NCBI RefSeq assembly: GCF_005930975.1
Contig: NZ_VBSE01000043.1
Coordinates: 62,001 to 126,000 of the forward strand
Reading direction: 5' to 3'
DNA: 64,000 nucleotides
Source of the DNA: Apilactobacillus kunkeei
GTDB lineage: Bacteria; Bacillota; Bacilli; Lactobacillales; Lactobacillaceae
The notes beneath the pieces were generated by a model, which did no database searches, had not been told where the DNA came from, and was given only the letters and a program-made list of their open reading frames with translations. Below, piece after piece: positions 1 through 9,386 of this stretch (its first letter is position 1; each line of letters begins with the position of its first letter). The position numbers were made by a program, and so were the translations under genes.

Positions 1-1319
1 TTGGTAGCTCTTGCTCTTGATTCCAATGAAGGAGTAGCACTACCTAAAACTAACGGACAGTTGTGAAACCTTGCTCGCCACTTAGCGACGTCTCTCGTAT
101 GGTATCGAGGTGAATCATCCTGCTTATAACTAGCTTCGTGTTCTTCATCCATAATGATAATACCGATATTATCTAATGGAGCAAAAATGGCAGAACGTGC
201 TCCAACGACCACGTCAGCTTCACCATTATTAACTCTGCGCCATTCATCATACTTTTCACCATTTGATAATCCACTATGTAACATTGCTACTCTATTCCCA
301 AATCGACCCTTAACTCTTTTTACCATTTGAGGAGTTAACGATATTTCAGGTACTAGCATTAATGCAGTCTTACCTAATTCAAGTGCTTTTTGGATTGATT
401 GAAGGTATACTTCAGTTTTTCCAGAACCAGTTACACCTTCTAGTAAGAAAACATTATCCTGTTCGAGCTTAGTTGCAGCACTTATTCTATCGACGGCAAT
501 TTGTTGATCATAATTTAACTTTAATGGTTTGTTTGTTCCAACTTTGCCTTGATATGGATTACGGTATTCCTCTTGCAAGAACCTGGTAAACCATCCCTTA
601 TCAACTGCACTTTTAATTGCAGATTCAGGGATATTAAACTCATGAACTAACTTACGTTGAGCAATCTCTTTGTCATTATTATCGACAATAAATTCAAGAA
701 TCTTAATTAGGTTCTTTGAATTCTTACGAATATTATTTAATTCTTCATTTGCTTGCTCGGTTGTTAAGTTTGGTTTAATAGCATATATCTTTTTAGCTTT
801 GGCCCCATCTGAAACCTTGTATTGAACAGAAAGTTTATCAGCTTTACGATATTGAATAATCTTCTTTAAATCACTGGCTGAGTATTCATCCACGTCAAAA
901 TCAACAACATTATTATCACCAAAAATGGTTAAAATATCGTCGTCGACTTCATTTGAATCATTTAATACTAATTGTTTTTGATACTTCGCTCTCATCACAC
1001 TTGGAAGCATCGTTAAGATACAACTAATTTGAAAGGAATATGTCTTTTCTGCCATCCATCTGGACATATCTAGTAATTCAGCATTCAAAACCGGGTCCAA
1101 ATCCAATAGTCCGGAAATTTCCTTTAATTTGCCATCGAATGATCCGTTTTTATCAATATCCCAAACAATTCCCTGAATTTTACGTCCACCATTTCCAAAC
1201 GGAACGACTACACGCATCCCTTTTTGTAGTTTATCGTTTAACTCATCTGGTACTAAGTAAGTATATGGTTCGTTAGTTTGCATTGTTGGCACATCAACAA
1301 TTACTTTTGCTAAATTCAA
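1..1319 (-). CDS. priA: Primosomal replication-restart helicase PriA (N-terminal part, cut by window edge)
   Basis: PriA is the 3'-5' superfamily 2 helicase that reloads the replisome at stalled forks. About 439 residues are present and the C-terminus lies off the left edge. Helicase motifs are clear: Walker A GVTGSGKTEVYL near residue 291, the DEEH box (IIMDEEHEASY) near residue 390, then the LGSATPSLES motif III close to the edge. The N-terminal 3'-DNA-binding domain precedes them. The start is taken as TTG at 1319, five bases after a GGGGGAG ribosome site; no ATG fits as well. It lies 18 bases downstream of coaBC and is probably co-transcribed with it. Confidence 0.95.
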   Translation of the reverse strand, partial: MNLAKVIVDVPTMQTNEPYTYLVPDELNDKLQKGMRVVVPFGNGGRKIQGIVWDIDKNGSFDGKLKEISGLLDLDPVLNAELLDMSRWMAEKTYSFQISCILTMLPSVMRAKYQKQLVLNDSNEVDDDILTIFGDNNVVDFDVDEYSASDLKKIIQYRKADKLSVQYKVSDGAKAKKIYAIKPNLTTEQANEELNNIRKNSKNLIKILEFIVDNNDKEIAQRKLVHEFNIPESAIKSAVDKGWFTRFLQEEYRNPYQGKVGTNKPLKLNYDQQIAVDRISAATKLEQDNVFLLEGVTGSGKTEVYLQSIQKALELGKTALMLVPEISLTPQMVKRVKGRFGNRVAMLHSGLSNGEKYDEWRRVNNGEADVVVGARSAIFAPLDNIGIIIMDEEHEASYKQDDSPRYHTRDVAKWRARFHNCPLVLGSATPSLESRARAT

Positions 1320-1337
1320 TCTAACTCCCCCTTTAAT

Positions 1338-2528
1338 TTAGTCGATTCTGTCACTAATGATATCAATCAATTCATTAGCAATTTTATCCTTACTTTCTAC
1401 GTCACTTTTCTTAAATACTCCAGTTTCATCAATAAATGAAACTTGGTTATTATCGCTATTAAAACCAATTGTCTTGTTGCTAACATCGTTAGCTAACAAC
1501 AAATCTAACTTTTTCTTGGCTAGTTTTTGCTTGGCGTTATCCAATAGATTTTGTGTTTCTGCAGCAAACCCTACGACAAATTGATCATTCTTTATCTTTG
1601 ATAATTCCTTTAAAATGTCCGGTGTCTTTACCAAATGAATATCTAATTCGTCACCATTTTTCTTGATTTTTTGTTCAGAATATTCGGCTGGCGTGTAATC
1701 AGAAACAGCAGCTGCCATTACTAATACATCAGCATCATTAAAATTATCTTCAATCGCATTCTTCATTTCACTAGCTGAACTAACATTGATAATGTTTACA
1801 TTGCCATTTATATGTTGAGTTTCGGATGATGAAATTAAAGTCACGTCAGCTCCTGCATTCATTGCCGCTCTGGCAATAGAATATCCCATCTTACCTGATG
1901 AATTATTGCTAATGTATCTAACAGGGTCAATTGCTTCTCTAGTTCCACCAGCTGTGACAATCATCTTCTTGCCCGCTAATTGATTATTTTGTTCAACCAT
2001 CAATTCTAGTCTTTCAATAATTTCTTCAGGTTCAATCATTCTGCCCTTGGCTTCGTATCCTTCGGCAAGAAAGCCTGAAGTTGGATAGATGATTTTGCCA
2101 CCATCATTCTCAATTTGTTGAATATTTCTTTGAGTTGCAGGATTATCCCACATGTTATTGTTCATTGCTGGGACAATCACTTTTGTAGAAGGTGTTGCAA
2201 GCAACGTCGTAGTAACTGCATTGTCACCAATCCCGTTAGCCAACTTGGAAATAGTATTTGCTGTGGCTGGAGCAACAATCGAAATATCAGCCCATGTTGC
2301 AATATCTATATGGGTGATTTCATTAGCATCCTTTTCGTCAAAAGTATCAGTAAAAACAAAGTTTTTAGTTAATGTTTGAAATGCCAATGGTGTAACGAAT
2401 TGTTGAGCACCCGTGCTCATAATGACTCTGACGTCGTTTCCGTTTTTAATTAATAATCGCGCTAAAGTTAACGACTTATATGCGGCAATACTACCGGTCA
2501 CATATAGAGCTATTTTTTTATTATTCAC
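1338..2528 (-). CDS. coaBC: Bifunctional phosphopantothenoylcysteine decarboxylase / phosphopantothenate-cysteine ligase
   Basis: This cytosolic enzyme catalyses two consecutive steps of coenzyme A synthesis. Residues 1 to about 180 form the FMN-dependent CoaC domain, with His73 (in THIDIATWAD) and the PAMN motif at 120-123. Residues from about 190 form the CoaB ligase, with VRYISNNSSGKMGY and a lysine-rich KIKKNGD segment. It starts at GTG, seven bases after GGGAGG. The length (396) is normal. Oddly, the position that holds the catalytic Cys in E. coli CoaC (LACG) reads LAEG here (Glu156), and the whole protein has no cysteine. A TACAAT -10 candidate lies at 2567-2572, just below the rpoZ terminator, with no good -35. 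Confidence 0.95.
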   Translation of the reverse strand: MNNKKIALYVTGSIAAYKSLTLARLLIKNGNDVRVIMSTGAQQFVTPLAFQTLTKNFVFTDTFDEKDANEITHIDIATWADISIVAPATANTISKLANGIGDNAVTTTLLATPSTKVIVPAMNNNMWDNPATQRNIQQIENDGGKIIYPTSGFLAEGYEAKGRMIEPEEIIERLELMVEQNNQLAGKKMIVTAGGTREAIDPVRYISNNSSGKMGYSIARAAMNAGADVTLISSSETQHINGNVNIINVSSASEMKNAIEDNFNDADVLVMAAAVSDYTPAEYSEQKIKKNGDELDIHLVKTPDILKELSKIKNDQFVVGFAAETQNLLDNAKQKLAKKKLDLLLANDVSNKTIGFNSDNNQVSFIDETGVFKKSDVESKDKIANELIDIISDRID

Positions 2529-2590
2529 TAATCAAACCTCCCATACCATAAGAACTTATTACCTATATTGTATCAAAAAATCAAAATAAA

Positions 2591-2615
2591 AACCCTTGCA
2601 TTGCTGCAAAGGGTT
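2591..2615 (-). terminator. Intrinsic terminator of gmk-rpoZ
   Basis: AACCCTTTGCA pairs with TGCAAGGGTT across a GCAA-type loop, with one bulged base, and is followed on the minus strand by TTTTTATTTTG. It lies ten bases after the rpoZ stop. Confidence 0.8.
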
Positions 2616-2625
2616 AATTTATTTA

Positions 2626-2829
2626 TTATTTGTTATCTCTAGTTAATTCAACCTTGCCGGCAACGATTTCTTCGAAAGCCTTACCAACAGATTTTCTAGA
2701 TTTGTATGAGTCTAATAATAATGGTGATCCAGCATCAATATCATGAGCTCTCTTACTTGCTAGCATGATTAATGAGTATCTTGAATCAACTCTTTCAAGT
2801 AGTTTGTCAACAGATGGATATAATAGCAT
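2626..2829 (-). CDS. rpoZ: RNA polymerase omega subunit
   Basis: Omega (67 residues) binds the beta' subunit and assists assembly and stability of RNA polymerase. The family core is visible: [28 protein letters not shown], in which the [14 protein letters not shown] stretch is the conserved helix pair, followed by [15 protein letters not shown]. The start ATG overlaps the gmk stop codon (TAATG), so the two are translationally coupled. The gmk-rpoZ pairing is standard in Firmicutes. A terminator follows immediately. Confidence 0.95.
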   Translation of the reverse strand: MLLYPSVDKLLERVDSRYSLIMLASKRAHDIDAGSPLLLDSYKSRKSVGKAFEEIVAGKVELTRDNK

Positions 2830-3446
2830 TAGTCTTCTTCTCCTAACATTGATAGATAATCCGGCATTACGCGGTTAACTTTTAATCTTTCACTGTTAAC
2901 GATAGTCTTAATTCTATCAACAGCATTTTCAACTTTGTCGTTTAATACCGCATAGTCATAGTTTCTCATCATCTTAATTTCAGAAACAGCTGTCTTGATA
3001 CGCTTATCAATGACATCCATGTCATCAGTTCCACGACCAATTAAACGATTCTTTAGCACAACTAAATCAGGTGGGGTTAGAAATACAAATACTGCTTCTG
3101 GGCAATTAGCTCTAACCTGCATTGCACCATTAACTTCGATTTCTAAGAATACGTCATGACCTTCATCCAAAGTCTTATTAACATAGTTCAATGGAGTCCC
3201 ATAGTAATTGTCAACATACTTTGCATATTCTAGCATTTCACCATTTTTGATATGGTCTTCGAATTCTTCTTTGCTAACAAAGAAATAGTCTTTACCGTTT
3301 ACTTCACCTTCACGAGGACTTCTAGTAGTCATTGAAATTGAGTACTTGAAATCAACATCTGGTTCATTAAACAATGCTTTTCTAACAGTACCTTTACCAA
3401 CACCAGAAGGCCCTGAAAGAACAATTAGCATTCCTCTTTTTGCCAT
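2829..3446 (-). CDS. gmk: Guanylate kinase
   Basis: This enzyme phosphorylates GMP to GDP with ATP and is essential for GTP and dGTP supply. The P-loop GPSGVGKGT lies near the N-terminus, followed by the GMP-binding [19 protein letters not shown] region and the IEVNGAMQV segment. A longer frame opens at a TTG at 3461. I prefer the ATG at 3446 because GAGGGG sits seven bases upstream and the protein then begins [12 protein letters not shown], as the family does; this gives 205 residues. A good promoter (3479-3507) directly precedes it, so gmk-rpoZ can be transcribed independently of recN. Confidence 0.96.
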   Translation of the reverse strand: MAKRGMLIVLSGPSGVGKGTVRKALFNEPDVDFKYSISMTTRSPREGEVNGKDYFFVSKEEFEDHIKNGEMLEYAKYVDNYYGTPLNYVNKTLDEGHDVFLEIEVNGAMQVRANCPEAVFVFLTPPDLVVLKNRLIGRGTDDMDVIDKRIKTAVSEIKMMRNYDYAVLNDKVENAVDRIKTIVNSERLKVNRVMPDYLSMLGEED

Positions 3447-3478
3447 TTTAAAACCCCTCAAAATTTTATAATACTACC

Positions 3479-3507
3479 ATTATGGCCTATTTTACTGATT
3501 TTTTCAA
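3479..3507 (-). promoter_or_regulatory. Promoter of gmk-rpoZ
   Basis: TTGAAA, 17 bases, then CATAAT on the minus strand, placed after the recN stop and about 25 bases upstream of the gmk ribosome site. Found by eye. Confidence 0.6.
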
Positions 3508-3509
3508 AT

Positions 3510-5201
3510 TTATTTTTTGGTTTCATCAGCTAACTTCAATAATTCGTTAGCATGTTGAAGCGTTAAATCAGTGACCGTTGTCCCAGACAACATTCTAGCC
3601 AGTTCATCTACACGTTTTTGAACTGATAACTTGATGATACTTGTCTTAGTGCGATTCTTATCAATCTTCTTTTCAATAAAGTAATGATGATCAGACATTG
3701 CAGCAACCTGTGGCAAATGCGTGATACATAGAACCTGAGATTTTTGAGCAATCTTACTAATTTTTTCAGCAATCGCTTGTGCAACTCTACCAGAAACACC
3801 TGTATCTACTTCATCAAAGATGATTGAAGTAACACCTTGCATATTAGTAAATAGTGTCTTTAGCGCCAACATAATTCTAGAAAGTTCCCCACCAGAAGCA
3901 ATCTTTGATAGTGGCAACATTGCTTCACCTGGGTTGGTTCTCATATAGAATTCAACACGTTCTGTGCCATATCTATGGAATTCACCGATTGGTAACTTTT
4001 CAAAGTTAACTTTAAACTCGGTTTTAGCCATGTATAAATCAGCTAGCTGGTCATGAACTGATTCTTCCAGCTTAGTTGCTACTGCATGACGCTCTGTGTT
4101 TAATTCATCAGCTAAATCTCTCAACTTCTTTACTGTTGATTCATATTGTTCATTTAAATCTTCACCAGTTGTTTGATCAGCTTGCATGGTTGAAAGTTCT
4201 TTAACAACATTATCGTAATGCTTTAGGATTTGTTCAATTGAATCACCATACTTACGCTTTAAACCGTAGATGACATTTAGTCTTTCTTCGATTTCTTCTA
4301 GTCTACCTTGGTCAAATTCTTGTAAGTCCATTTGATCAGAAATGTTGTCAGAAGCATCTTGTAGTAAGTAAAAAGCGTTTTTGATGTTGTCTGAAATTTC
4401 TCTAAATTGAGGATCAACTTCTTCAATAGATTCCATTGAGTTCTTGGCCTCGCCAATCACATCTAAGGGATTAAATGTTTCATCCCCATTAATGGCACTA
4501 AAACTCATGTTTAAGGCATCAACAATTTTTTGATAGTTAAGCAAATGGTCTCTTTGGCTGACTAATTCTTCTTCTTCGCCAACTTCTAGATGAGCATTAC
4601 TAATTTCATTTTCTTGAAATTCCAACATATCAAGTCGTTGTGACCATTCTTTTTCATTACCACGTTTTTCTTTAATTGATGCTTTTAATTGTTGGTAATG
4701 ATCAAACGTTTCTTGGTATTTAGTTAAATTATCACCGATTTGTTTATGACCAAATTCATCAAGTAAATGAACGTGTCTTTCTGGTTGCATTAGTTCTTGA
4801 TGTTCATTTTGGCCATGAATATCAACGATTGTTTCCCCGATTTTCTTTAGCATCGTGGTATTAACAAGCATCCCATTGACACGACAAATATTGCGACCAT
4901 TTCTATATATTTCTCTTTGTAAAATGACGCTATTATCACTATGATCAATTCCCATATCATCTAACACTTTGTATGTTAAACCGTCTTCTGGGAACACAAA
5001 TAAACCTTGTATTAATAACTTATTACTACCAGTTCTGATAAAGTTTTGTGAACCTCTGCCACCTGCTAATAGGCCAACAGCATCGATAATAATTGATTTA
5101 CCAGCACCAGTTTCACCAGTTAAAACAGTCATTCCATTGGAAAAATCAATTTCTAAATGGTCAATAATCGCAAAATCGTTAATTGATAGGTTTTCAAGCA
5201 A
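3510..5201 (-). CDS. recN: DNA repair protein RecN
   Basis: RecN is an SMC-like ATPase that acts early in double-strand-break repair, tethering broken ends. Walker A GETGAGKS is near residue 30. A long coiled-coil-forming central region follows (about 150-370). The ABC signature ASGGELSR and Walker B IIFDEVDTG are near residues 440-470. The length (563) is typical. Start is TTG, nine bases after AAGGGAG; no better ATG is present. It lies 18 bases downstream of tlyA. In Bacillus and most lactobacilli an argR/ahrC gene lies between these two genes; it is absent here. Confidence 0.96.
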   Translation of the reverse strand: MLENLSINDFAIIDHLEIDFSNGMTVLTGETGAGKSIIIDAVGLLAGGRGSQNFIRTGSNKLLIQGLFVFPEDGLTYKVLDDMGIDHSDNSVILQREIYRNGRNICRVNGMLVNTTMLKKIGETIVDIHGQNEHQELMQPERHVHLLDEFGHKQIGDNLTKYQETFDHYQQLKASIKEKRGNEKEWSQRLDMLEFQENEISNAHLEVGEEEELVSQRDHLLNYQKIVDALNMSFSAINGDETFNPLDVIGEAKNSMESIEEVDPQFREISDNIKNAFYLLQDASDNISDQMDLQEFDQGRLEEIEERLNVIYGLKRKYGDSIEQILKHYDNVVKELSTMQADQTTGEDLNEQYESTVKKLRDLADELNTERHAVATKLEESVHDQLADLYMAKTEFKVNFEKLPIGEFHRYGTERVEFYMRTNPGEAMLPLSKIASGGELSRIMLALKTLFTNMQGVTSIIFDEVDTGVSGRVAQAIAEKISKIAQKSQVLCITHLPQVAAMSDHHYFIEKKIDKNRTKTSIIKLSVQKRVDELARMLSGTTVTDLTLQHANELLKLADETKK

Positions 5202-5219
5202 TCAAAAGACTCCCTTTCA

Positions 5220-6026
5220 TTACTTTAGTTCGTCAGCTCGTTTGATAGTATCTTCTATCGAAATATCTGGATTAATTGAAGGATTGTCAACAGATTTTAG
5301 GTCTACTAAGAATTCAATGTTACCTTCGCCACCCTTAATTGGTGAAAAGTCTAATCCTTCAACTGAGTAACCAGCGCTAACGGCAAATTTTATAATGTCT
5401 TCTAAAACTTCGGCATGAACGGCGTGGTCTCTGACGATACCGTGCTTACCTATTTTATCTCTTCCGGCCTCAAATTGTGGCTTAATTAAAGCCGCAACAT
5501 GACCATTTTTTTCAAGAATATCTTTTAGTGGTGGCAAAATCAAGTGAAGTGAAATGAAAGAAACGTCAATTGAAGCAAATTCTGGTTGACCTTCTGTAAA
5601 ATCATCTAGCTTTGAGTATCTAAAGTTGGTGTGTTCCATCACAACAACTCTTGGATCTTCACGTAGCTTCCATACTAGTTGGTTACTACCAACATCCAAA
5701 GCGTAACTTTTTTTTGCACCATTTTGTAACATCACATCAGTAAATCCACCAGTAGATGAACCAATATCTAAAACAATCTTGTCTTTAACATCAAGATTAA
5801 ATACCTTCAATGCTTTTTCAAGCTTTAGACCACCTCTACTAACGTATGGCATTGGTTTTCCTTTTAAATGTAACTTTGTATCTTCAGGAATCTTAACACC
5901 TGGTTTATCCAAACGTTCTTCATTTTTACCTAAGACTTCACCGGCCATTACGGCTCTCTTAGCTTTTTCTCTTGTATCAAAAATACCCTGTTGAACAAGT
6001 AGCACGTCTACTCTTTCTTTTTTCAT
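5220..6026 (-). CDS. tlyA: TlyA family rRNA 2'-O-methyltransferase (S4 domain + FtsJ-like)
   Basis: In mycobacteria TlyA methylates riboses of 16S and 23S rRNA; the Bacillus homologue is YqxC. The first ~65 residues are an S4 RNA-binding domain (ERVDVLLVQQGIFDTREKAKR). A Rossmann methyltransferase follows, with SAM motif LDIGSSTGGFTD near residue 85, ALDVGSNQLVWKLR, and a final GGEGNIEFLV strand. It is often annotated as hemolysin, but the methyltransferase role is better supported. It starts at ATG after AGGAG. It lies 11 bases from ispA in the same operon. Confidence 0.92.
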   Translation of the reverse strand: MKKERVDVLLVQQGIFDTREKAKRAVMAGEVLGKNEERLDKPGVKIPEDTKLHLKGKPMPYVSRGGLKLEKALKVFNLDVKDKIVLDIGSSTGGFTDVMLQNGAKKSYALDVGSNQLVWKLREDPRVVVMEHTNFRYSKLDDFTEGQPEFASIDVSFISLHLILPPLKDILEKNGHVAALIKPQFEAGRDKIGKHGIVRDHAVHAEVLEDIIKFAVSAGYSVEGLDFSPIKGGEGNIEFLVDLKSVDNPSINPDISIEDTIKRADELK

Positions 6027-6037
6027 GCGAACTACTC

Positions 6038-6931
6038 CTATTTTTCTATTTTAAAGTAATCTAAAAATGATGATAATAGTTCTGTATCGACATCATTTTC
6101 GTCTTTTAATTCGTCTAAAATTTGGCGGCTATGACTAACTGTGTTTTCTAAGTAAGAATACGCCTTATCTAGTCCTAAATGGTTAGTATAAGTGTTTTTG
6201 ACTCCATCTTGATTCACAGGTTTACCAAGTTCTTCTTGACTTGAAACAACATCCAAGATGTCATCATAAATTTGAAAGGCCAAACCATAGTCAGCACCAA
6301 ATTGATCTAACTTTTCCATCACATCATGACTAGTATTTGACAAGATTCCACCGGCAATCATCGCATATCTAATTAATGCACCAGTTTTTCCCTCGTGTAA
6401 TTTTTTAATTTCATCCAGAGAAAGCTGTTTATTTTCATTCAAAATATCCATTGATTGACCCGCAACCATCCCTGATGGGCCAGCGAATTTAGATAGATAG
6501 TAAACTAATTGAGCCTTTTTATGATCATCTAAATCATTATCGGTCAACCATTGAAATGCCAATGTTAATAAGCCATCTCCAGCTAATGTAGCTAGACCGG
6601 AACCGTATATAACATGATTGGTCTTTTTACCACGTCTTAAATCATCATCATCCATTGCTGGCAAATCGTCATGGATTAATGAATAAGTATGTAGTAATTC
6701 AAGCGCACTAATCGCCTTTAAATCATCGTCAGTCATTTCATGATTTAACGTCTTTAAGGTTGCAATGGTCATCAGTGGTCTCAATCTTTTACCACCAGCC
6801 ATCAATGAATAAATCATTGATTCAGCAAGTTGATCATTACTAACATCTTTTTCGACTTGATTAGCTAGTTTGCATTCAATTTGTGGCTTGTATTCATCAA
6901 TAAAATCAGATAAAACTGCAGATTGACTCAT
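6038..6931 (-). CDS. ispA: Short-chain polyprenyl diphosphate synthase (farnesyl/geranylgeranyl type)
   Basis: This enzyme condenses isopentenyl diphosphate with allylic diphosphates, making the precursor for undecaprenyl phosphate and quinone-type lipids. The first aspartate-rich motif DDLPAMDDDD is at residues 88-97, with the extra spacer residues typical of bacterial FPP synthases, and the second DDILD is at 223-227. GGKRLRP near residue 46 binds the homoallylic substrate. The length (297) is normal. The start ATG overlaps the xseB stop (TAATG). The order xseA-xseB-ispA-tlyA is conserved in Firmicutes. Confidence 0.95.
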   Translation of the reverse strand: MSQSAVLSDFIDEYKPQIECKLANQVEKDVSNDQLAESMIYSLMAGGKRLRPLMTIATLKTLNHEMTDDDLKAISALELLHTYSLIHDDLPAMDDDDLRRGKKTNHVIYGSGLATLAGDGLLTLAFQWLTDNDLDDHKKAQLVYYLSKFAGPSGMVAGQSMDILNENKQLSLDEIKKLHEGKTGALIRYAMIAGGILSNTSHDVMEKLDQFGADYGLAFQIYDDILDVVSSQEELGKPVNQDGVKNTYTNHLGLDKAYSYLENTVSHSRQILDELKDENDVDTELLSSFLDYFKIEK

Positions 6932-7161
6932 TACTTATCTTCACTTTCTTTTTCAAATGCAACTTCAGAATCATCATCTGTCATTTCTTTAGCCAATGTC
7001 TTTTCAGCATTCTTCAAAGTACTTTGTAGTTCACCGCTTAGCTTAACACCTTTTTGGAATTCACTTAGTGCTTTTTCCAAAGGAATATCACCTTGTTCTA
7101 ATTCGGAAACGATTTGTTCTAGTTTGTTCATGTTATCTTCAAAACTTGTTTTTTCAGCCAT
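6931..7161 (-). CDS. xseB: Exodeoxyribonuclease VII small subunit
   Basis: XseB (76 residues) is the regulatory small subunit that binds as several copies to the coiled coil of XseA; the complex degrades single-stranded DNA from both ends. The family pattern FEDNMNKLEQIVSELEQGD followed by PLEKALSEFQKGVKL is complete. Its start overlaps the xseA stop, and its stop overlaps the ispA start, a tight translational chain. The ribosome site AAAGGAGAG lies within the end of xseA. Confidence 0.96.
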   Translation of the reverse strand: MAEKTSFEDNMNKLEQIVSELEQGDIPLEKALSEFQKGVKLSGELQSTLKNAEKTLAKEMTDDDSEVAFEKESEDK

Positions 7162-8501
7162 TATTTACTCTCCTTTTTGACTTCATTAACAGTTGCTTTC
7201 GCATATCCATCAATTAATTTTAGTTCAATATCATCATTTTTCTTAATGTCATCAACTTTTTTAATGACCTTTCCTTCGCTGTTTGTTGTAAAACTAAATC
7301 CACGAGACATAACCTTTAATGGGCTTAGATGATCTAAAGCGTCAACTCTTTGTGTTAGTTGGTTTTGCTTATTTCGAATCAACAACATAATGTTTCTTTT
7401 TAATTGATCGTCTTGTACTTGTAGAATTTGTTGTTGTTCTTTAATTAAGTTCTTCGGTGAATTAATTTTTAAATTATATACTAAATCATTTAATATTCTA
7501 TCGGATTGGTTGATTTTTTCTTTTAGAGCATTCATCAATCTTTCATTTAACATATCAATTTTTTGTACATAAGAATCATACAAACGTTCAGGTTGCTTGA
7601 ATATGTAAGATTGTTGAATCTTAAATAAACGTTGTTGTAATTGATTTAACTTATTTCTAAAAGCATTAAAAATTCGTACTTGGTCATTTTTAATGTCAGT
7701 CATAACATCATTCAATACCGGCACTGCTAGTTCTGCAGCGGCAGTTGGTGTAGCTGCTCTTACATCAGCAACTAAATCAGCAATTGTTGTATCCGTTTCG
7801 TGTCCAACTGAAGAAATCACAGGAATTTTACTATCAAAGATTGCTCTTGCAACAATTTCTTCGTTAAATGGCCAAAGGTCTTCAATCGAACCTCCACCAC
7901 GTCCAATAATCAATGTGTCAAAATCACCACGTTCATTCACACGATTAATTTGACGAACAATATCGGCAGCAGCTGCATCCCCTTGCACTACGGCAGGATA
8001 TAAAACGATTTGAGCAATTGGATATCTTCTTCTGGTGGTTGTAATAATATCTCTAATAACAGCACCACTAGGCGAAGTTACTACCGCAATTCTCTTAGGA
8101 TACTTTTCCAAAGCTTTTTTTGGAGCGTTGAATAATCCCTCAGCAGATAGCTTTTTCTTTAATTGTTCATATGCTTGATACAAGGCACCAACACCATCTG
8201 GTTCCATGTGATCAATGTAAATTTGATAATTACCGGTTGCTTCATAGACTGAAATTCTACCAGTAACTAATACTTTCATTCCTTCTTCGGGTTTAAACTT
8301 AACCTTATCGAAAGCAGATTTAAACATGATAGCACTGATCTTAGCGTTATCATCCTTCAAGCTAAAGTATTGATGTGCTGGTCTCAATCTAAAGTTAGAA
8401 ATTTCACCAGTTAAATAAACCTTATCTAGATAAGGATCACGATCAAACTTTTTCTTTATATAGCTTGTTAAATCGCTAACACTTAGGTAATCATTACCCA
8501 T
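7161..8501 (-). CDS. xseA: Exodeoxyribonuclease VII large subunit
   Basis: This is the catalytic subunit of exonuclease VII. The N-terminal ~100 residues form an OB-fold (YLTGEISNFRLRPAHQYFSLKD). The nuclease core carries VTSPSGAVIRD, the GRGGGSIEDLWPFNEE motif near residue 200 and SSVGHETDTTIAD. A long coiled coil for XseB binding follows. A GTG at 8510 would add three residues, but ATG at 8501 has GGAG eight bases upstream, giving 446 residues and an eight-base overlap with the end of folD. Confidence 0.96.
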   Translation of the reverse strand: MGNDYLSVSDLTSYIKKKFDRDPYLDKVYLTGEISNFRLRPAHQYFSLKDDNAKISAIMFKSAFDKVKFKPEEGMKVLVTGRISVYEATGNYQIYIDHMEPDGVGALYQAYEQLKKKLSAEGLFNAPKKALEKYPKRIAVVTSPSGAVIRDIITTTRRRYPIAQIVLYPAVVQGDAAAADIVRQINRVNERGDFDTLIIGRGGGSIEDLWPFNEEIVARAIFDSKIPVISSVGHETDTTIADLVADVRAATPTAAAELAVPVLNDVMTDIKNDQVRIFNAFRNKLNQLQQRLFKIQQSYIFKQPERLYDSYVQKIDMLNERLMNALKEKINQSDRILNDLVYNLKINSPKNLIKEQQQILQVQDDQLKRNIMLLIRNKQNQLTQRVDALDHLSPLKVMSRGFSFTTNSEGKVIKKVDDIKKNDDIELKLIDGYAKATVNEVKKESK

Positions 8502-9354
8502 TAATATCACTCCACTTTGATAGTTCTACGGTTTGTCTCATTAATGTAGCGATGGTCATTGGACCAACACCACCGGGTACAGGAGTTATGTATGAGGCTT
8601 TTTTGACAATACCATCATAATCAACGTCTCCAACTAATTTACCTTCATCATTAACGTTTTGACCAACGTCAATTACAACTACTCCGTCTTTTACATCACT
8701 TTCTGTCACTGTATTAACCTTACCAGTAGCAGATACGATAATATCGGCGTCTATTGTGTATTCTTTAATATTTGCATAATGGTTTAAAACTGTTACTTCT
8801 GCACCAGCATTGATTAATAACGCTGCCATTGGTCTACCAACAATGGTACTTCTACCAATTACGACTGCCTTTTTACCCTTTAAATCAATACCATATTCTT
8901 CAAACATTGTCATAACACCTTTTGGTGTACATGCCACAGGATAATTACTTTGTTCGTTTAAGAATAATTTACCAGAATTAATCACTTGAAATCCATCTAC
9001 GTCTTTATCTGGGTTAATTTGACTCATAACGTATTTTTCGTTGATGTGCTTTGGTAATGGTGATTGAATCAAAATTGCATCAATATCATCATCATGGTTA
9101 TAATCGTTCAATATGTTCAATAATTCGTCTTCAGTGGTTTCTTCAGGAAGAGCCTTAACGATTGACTTAATTCCTAATTGTTGAGCTTTCTTATGCTTGC
9201 TTCTCACATAGCGGTGGCTAGCTTGATCATCCCCGACGATAATCACAGCTAGGCAAGGATTCTTACCTTGTTCGTTTAATTCTGAGACCATATCTGCAGT
9301 CTCTTGATTAACTTTCTTTGCTAAAGATCTTCCATCAATAATATTGCTCATCAT
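8494..9354 (-). CDS. folD: Methylenetetrahydrofolate dehydrogenase / methenyltetrahydrofolate cyclohydrolase
   Basis: FolD interconverts 5,10-methylene-, methenyl- and 10-formyl-tetrahydrofolate, supplying one-carbon units for purines and formyl-Met. Visible family signatures are YVRSKHKKAQQLGI (catalytic Lys), the QSPLPKH substrate segment, VIGRSTIVGRP at the dinucleotide site and PVPGGVGPMT near the C-terminus. Two ATG codons are adjacent (9354 and 9351); the ribosome site TTTGGAGG is better spaced for the second. It has its own promoter below the nusB terminator. Related folate genes in the window are fthC, thyA and dfrA. Confidence 0.97.
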   Translation of the reverse strand: MMSNIIDGRSLAKKVNQETADMVSELNEQGKNPCLAVIIVGDDQASHRYVRSKHKKAQQLGIKSIVKALPEETTEDELLNILNDYNHDDDIDAILIQSPLPKHINEKYVMSQINPDKDVDGFQVINSGKLFLNEQSNYPVACTPKGVMTMFEEYGIDLKGKKAVVIGRSTIVGRPMAALLINAGAEVTVLNHYANIKEYTIDADIIVSATGKVNTVTESDVKDGVVVIDVGQNVNDEGKLVGDVDYDGIVKKASYITPVPGGVGPMTIATLMRQTVELSKWSDING

Positions 9355-9386
9355 AAAACCTCCAAAGGATTATTTAATTCTCTTTT

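Noticed and set aside
1040-1276. Plus-strand open frame opposite priA
   Set aside because: It lies wholly inside conserved PriA coding sequence, has no ribosome site, and its translation is not protein-like. The same applies to other open frames antisense to recN, pheT, topA, scpA and pyk.
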